Source: Burkholderia sp. HI2500
GTDB taxonomy: Bacteria > Pseudomonadota > Gammaproteobacteria > Burkholderiales > Burkholderiaceae
Length of the DNA stretch: 64,000 nt
Direction: 5' to 3'
Assembly (NCBI RefSeq): GCF_002223055.1
Contig: NZ_NKFL01000007.1
Location: forward strand, 744,001 to 808,000
Shown here: positions 61,819-64,000 of the stretch, piece by piece
Position numbering within the stretch: the first letter of the stretch is position 1
How the letters are laid out: each line of letters begins with the position of its first letter
The notes under the pieces: model-generated
The model's database searches: none
The model's input: only the letters and a program-made list of their open reading frames with translations
What the model was told of the DNA's origin: nothing
Program-made: the position numbers and the translations under genes

Positions 61819-63075
61819 ATGGATACGACATTCGATTCCGGTACGACCGCTGCGACCGCCACGACCACCTCGGCCGGCGACGCGCCGCGCAACCTGCTCG
61901 GCCGCCCCGCGACCCGCCATCGCGGCACCGACATCGACGGCGCGACGCTCGAACCCGAAGCGCTGCGCGTGCGCGATCTCGATCTGAACGCGCTGATTGG
62001 CGCAACGACGTTCGAAGGCGCGCTCGCGCACCTGTGGTTCGACGTCGCGCCCGGCAGCGCCGCGCATCGCGCACACGAAGCGGCCATCGGCGCGCGGCTC
62101 GCGGCGTTCGCCGATGCACTGGCGCCCGGGAGTGCCGCGCAATCCGTCGCCGCGGATCTCGGCGCGGCGGGTGTCGCGCCGGTGTTCGCGGCAGCGTCCG
62201 GCCTGCTGCGCGGCTTCGACGACGTGACGGCCCGCATGCACGGCGACGCGCCGGACGACGCCGACCTCGACACGATGCTGCTGTGCGCGGCCGCCGCGCC
62301 GTTCCTGCTGCACGCGGCGATCGAAGGCCGCCCGTTTGCCGCACGCCACGACTCGATCGGCGCATCGCTCGCCGGCACGTCGAACCAGGCGCAACGCATG
62401 CTCGTGCTGACCGGCGCGACGCGCACCGATGCGCCGGCGCAAGCCGCGATGGACATGCTGCTCGTCGCATGGCACGCGGGCTTCGGCTACATCACGCCGA
62501 CCGTGCTCGCACCGCGGGTCGCGATCGGCACCGGTGTCACGCTCACGCAGGCGATCGCGTCCGGTTTCCTCGCAAGCGGGCCGTCGCACGTCGGTGCGGC
62601 GCTCGAAGCGATGCAGTGGCTCGCCGCGCTCGCGCAGTCGGTGCCGGGCGGCACCGGCGCACCGCCTGCCGCGCTCGACGCAACCGGGCGCGCAGCGATC
62701 GACGCCACGCTCGACGCGAAACGCACGCTGTACGGCTTCGGCCATCCGCTGTTCGTCGCCGACCCGCGTCCGCCGCACATGCGCGCGCGGTTCGCGGCGC
62801 GAGGCTTCGACGGCGCTTACGTGACGCTGTTCGACGCGTGCTGCGCGCAGGCCGATGCCCGCCGCTCGCTTCGGCCGAACATCGATTTCCTGACGGCCGC
62901 GACGCTGCTCGAACTCGGTGTCGCCGCGCCGTCGTGGGGCGTCGGCGTCGGGCTCGGCGCGCGCATCGCGGCGATGGCCGCGCATGCGGTCGAGCGGCGT
63001 GGCCGCCCGGCTTTCGGCGTCAACAGCGCGACCGCGCGACGGCTGCTGGCCGCCGTGCCGGTCGGCTGGCTGTGA
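61819..63075 (+). CDS. Citrate synthase-like protein
   Basis: 418 residues from ATG 61819. Citrate synthase fold with the three catalytic positions visible: His in SGPSHVGAALEAM, His in YGFGHPLFVADPRPPHMR and Asp in LRPNIDFLTAATLLELG. The middle is typical (SLAGTSNQAQRMLVLTGATRTDAPAQAAMDMLLVAW, VTLTQAIASGFLAS). Not a housekeeping enzyme: it lies inside a biosynthetic operon and has a shortened N-terminal region. It may condense an acyl thioester with oxaloacetate or a related alpha-keto acid. Confidence 0.82.
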   Translation: MDTTFDSGTTAATATTTSAGDAPRNLLGRPATRHRGTDIDGATLEPEALRVRDLDLNALIGATTFEGALAHLWFDVAPGSAAHRAHEAAIGARLAAFADALAPGSAAQSVAADLGAAGVAPVFAAASGLLRGFDDVTARMHGDAPDDADLDTMLLCAAAAPFLLHAAIEGRPFAARHDSIGASLAGTSNQAQRMLVLTGATRTDAPAQAAMDMLLVAWHAGFGYITPTVLAPRVAIGTGVTLTQAIASGFLASGPSHVGAALEAMQWLAALAQSVPGGTGAPPAALDATGRAAIDATLDAKRTLYGFGHPLFVADPRPPHMRARFAARGFDGAYVTLFDACCAQADARRSLRPNIDFLTAATLLELGVAAPSWGVGVGLGARIAAMAAHAVERRGRPAFGVNSATARRLLAAVPVGWL

Positions 63076-63110
63076 ACCCTCATCCCTCCGCACTCCGCAC
63101 AAGGACCGTC

Positions 63111-63773
63111 ATGCTGCTCAAGAACCTGCGCCCGGCGAACGACTACGATCGCTTCGCCACCGAAACGCTCGAACCGTGGGACCTGCTGTTCATCAGCCGC
63201 ATCCGCCAGCTCGCACGCGGGATGACGCCCGGCGTGATCGCCGACATCGGCACGGCCACCGGCGTCGTGCCGGTGCGGCTCGCGACCGACCCGGCGATGC
63301 GCGGCTGGCGCTACGTCGGCATCGACCTCGATCCGGCGATGCTCGACGAAGGCCGCCCGCGCATCCACGAACTCGACCTCGACGACACGATCGAGATGCG
63401 CGTCGGCGATGCGCTGGCACTCCCGTTCGACGACGGCACGCTGACGATGGCCGTCGGCCGCGCGACGCTGCACCACCTGCCGAACAAGGCATTGAGCCTC
63501 ACCGAGATGTATCGCGTGCTGGAGCCGGGCGGCATCGCGCTCGTGCACGACATGCGCCGCGACGCGCCGCAGCACCTGCTCGACCGCTTCACCGAGATGC
63601 GCGCCGCCGCCGACTATCCGCCGACCCACGTCGAGGAAAAGATCACGCTCGACGAAGCGCATGCGCTCGTCGCCGAAGCCGGTCTCGCGGCAGTCGCGTC
63701 GATCTACAGCCCGAGCGCCGGGCTCGGCGCGCTCGGCTTCGAGATCCTGCTGAAGAAACCGGCGCTGGCCTGA
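63111..63773 (+). CDS. SAM-dependent class I methyltransferase
   Basis: 220 residues. Motif I VIADIGTATGVVPVRLA, acidic loop YVGIDLDPAML, motif II ALPFDDGTLTMAVGRATLHHLPN, then MYRVLEPGGIALVHDMRRDAP. Typical methyltransferase_11 fold. It probably O-, N- or C-methylates the pathway product. The start has only a weak AAGGA site 6 bp upstream. It lies 35 bp after the citrate synthase-like gene. Confidence 0.88.
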   Translation: MLLKNLRPANDYDRFATETLEPWDLLFISRIRQLARGMTPGVIADIGTATGVVPVRLATDPAMRGWRYVGIDLDPAMLDEGRPRIHELDLDDTIEMRVGDALALPFDDGTLTMAVGRATLHHLPNKALSLTEMYRVLEPGGIALVHDMRRDAPQHLLDRFTEMRAAADYPPTHVEEKITLDEAHALVAEAGLAAVASIYSPSAGLGALGFEILLKKPALA

Positions 63774-63776
63774 GTG

Positions 63777-64000
63777 ATGACCGACCTCGCCTTCCTCGCC
63801 GCGCACGCCGCCGCGCGGCTCGGCGCCGACGACGTGCACTGCGCGGCGGTCGCGCCCGGCGCGACGCTGCCGCTGTGCGTGACGCCGCGCAGCGCCGAAC
63901 TCGCGACCTCGCCGGAGATGTTCGTCGCGTGGTACCGCTCGCGGCTCGACACGATCGACACGCTGCTCGATGCGTGCGGCGCGCTGCTGTGGCGCGGCTT
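63777..64000 (+). CDS. TauD/SyrP-like dioxygenase, N-terminal part (runs off the right edge)
   Basis: 74 residues present. The pattern SPEMFVAWYRSRLDTIDTLLDACGALLWRGF is the usual opening of the TauD/TfdA and SyrP group of Fe(II)/2-oxoglutarate oxygenases, where the iron-ligand HxD would come later, outside the window. It starts 3 bp after the methyltransferase stop. It would add a third oxygen-using step after the desaturase and two diiron proteins. Confidence 0.6.
   Translation, partial: MTDLAFLAAHAAARLGADDVHCAAVAPGATLPLCVTPRSAELATSPEMFVAWYRSRLDTIDTLLDACGALLWRG

Noticed and set aside
55991..62456. Very long minus-strand open frames (884 and 995 codons) opposite the afc operon
   Set aside because: Arg/Ala-rich shadows antisense to genes with clear motifs; no domain seen.
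43207..64000. Polyyne (cepacin/caryoynencin) or diazeniumdiolate (fragin) cluster
   Set aside because: Polyyne clusters need several membrane desaturases and a rubredoxin, but only one desaturase is here; the NRPS genes expected for fragin are absent.

Overview
The window is GC-rich proteobacterial DNA with tightly packed operons. Its gene content points to a Burkholderia cepacia complex (Bcc) strain. The strongest clue is the neighbourhood: a YadA-type trimeric autotransporter adhesin, a LysR regulator and the afc biosynthetic cluster lie together. From memory of Burkholderia cenocepacia, ShvR and the afc genes sit near such an adhesin on the third replicon (pC3), so a pC3-like replicon is my inference. 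I see no rRNA, tRNA, CRISPR array, insertion sequence or replication origin.

Layout, 1-6.7 kb: the start of a UvrA-family gene with a near-perfect LexA box upstream; a chrB-chrA chromate resistance pair whose promoter palindrome abuts the start codon; a MoeA-like protein fused to a SMI1/KNR4 (SUKH) domain; and beside it a NucA/NucB-like nuclease remnant. 6.4-12.8 kb: a HiPIP gene and a six-gene alternative cytochrome c oxidase operon (membrane protein, subunit II with CuA and haem c, subunit I, two subunit III proteins, subunit IV), then a DUF1269-like protein. 13-18.3 kb: small conserved proteins, a divergent LysR/quinone oxidoreductase pair with an 18-bp palindrome between them, a flavin reductase and an orphan gene. 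18.4-21.7 kb: mesX-mesD, a folate-independent methionine synthase pair, divergent from a MetR-like LysR gene across a perfect 9-bp-arm dyad.

22-32.3 kb: an OmpA-like lipoprotein, the 1593-residue adhesin with a 1.3-kb repetitive stalk, a 1.4-kb AT-rich non-coding stretch, and a two-component system (receiver-AraC regulator and 7TM-DISM sensor kinase). 32.4-37.1 kb: a ytfQRT-yjfF-type furanose ABC importer. 37.7-41.4 kb: topoisomerase IB, an MFS carrier and an alpha/beta hydrolase.

41.6-64 kb: shvR and the afc cluster. Two genes run leftward (membrane desaturase, then a diiron acyl-ACP-desaturase-like protein). At least 15 genes run rightward, most overlapping or a few bases apart: fatty acyl-AMP ligase, LolD-like ATPase, FtsX/LolE-like permease, LolA-like periplasmic protein, outer-membrane barrel, eroded acyl-CoA dehydrogenase, acyl carrier protein, two unknowns, a second diiron protein, a KASIII-like synthase, a PLP decarboxylase, a second AMP ligase, a Cys-less KASIII-like protein, an acyl-CoA dehydrogenase, a citrate-synthase-like protein, a methyltransferase and the start of a TauD-like dioxygenase. 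My reading is a lipid-derived metabolite built on one free-standing carrier protein and moved to the outer membrane by its own Lol-like pathway. A TTCGGA-N11-TCCGAA dyad in the divergent promoter, with a related copy upstream of shvR, is a candidate ShvR operator.
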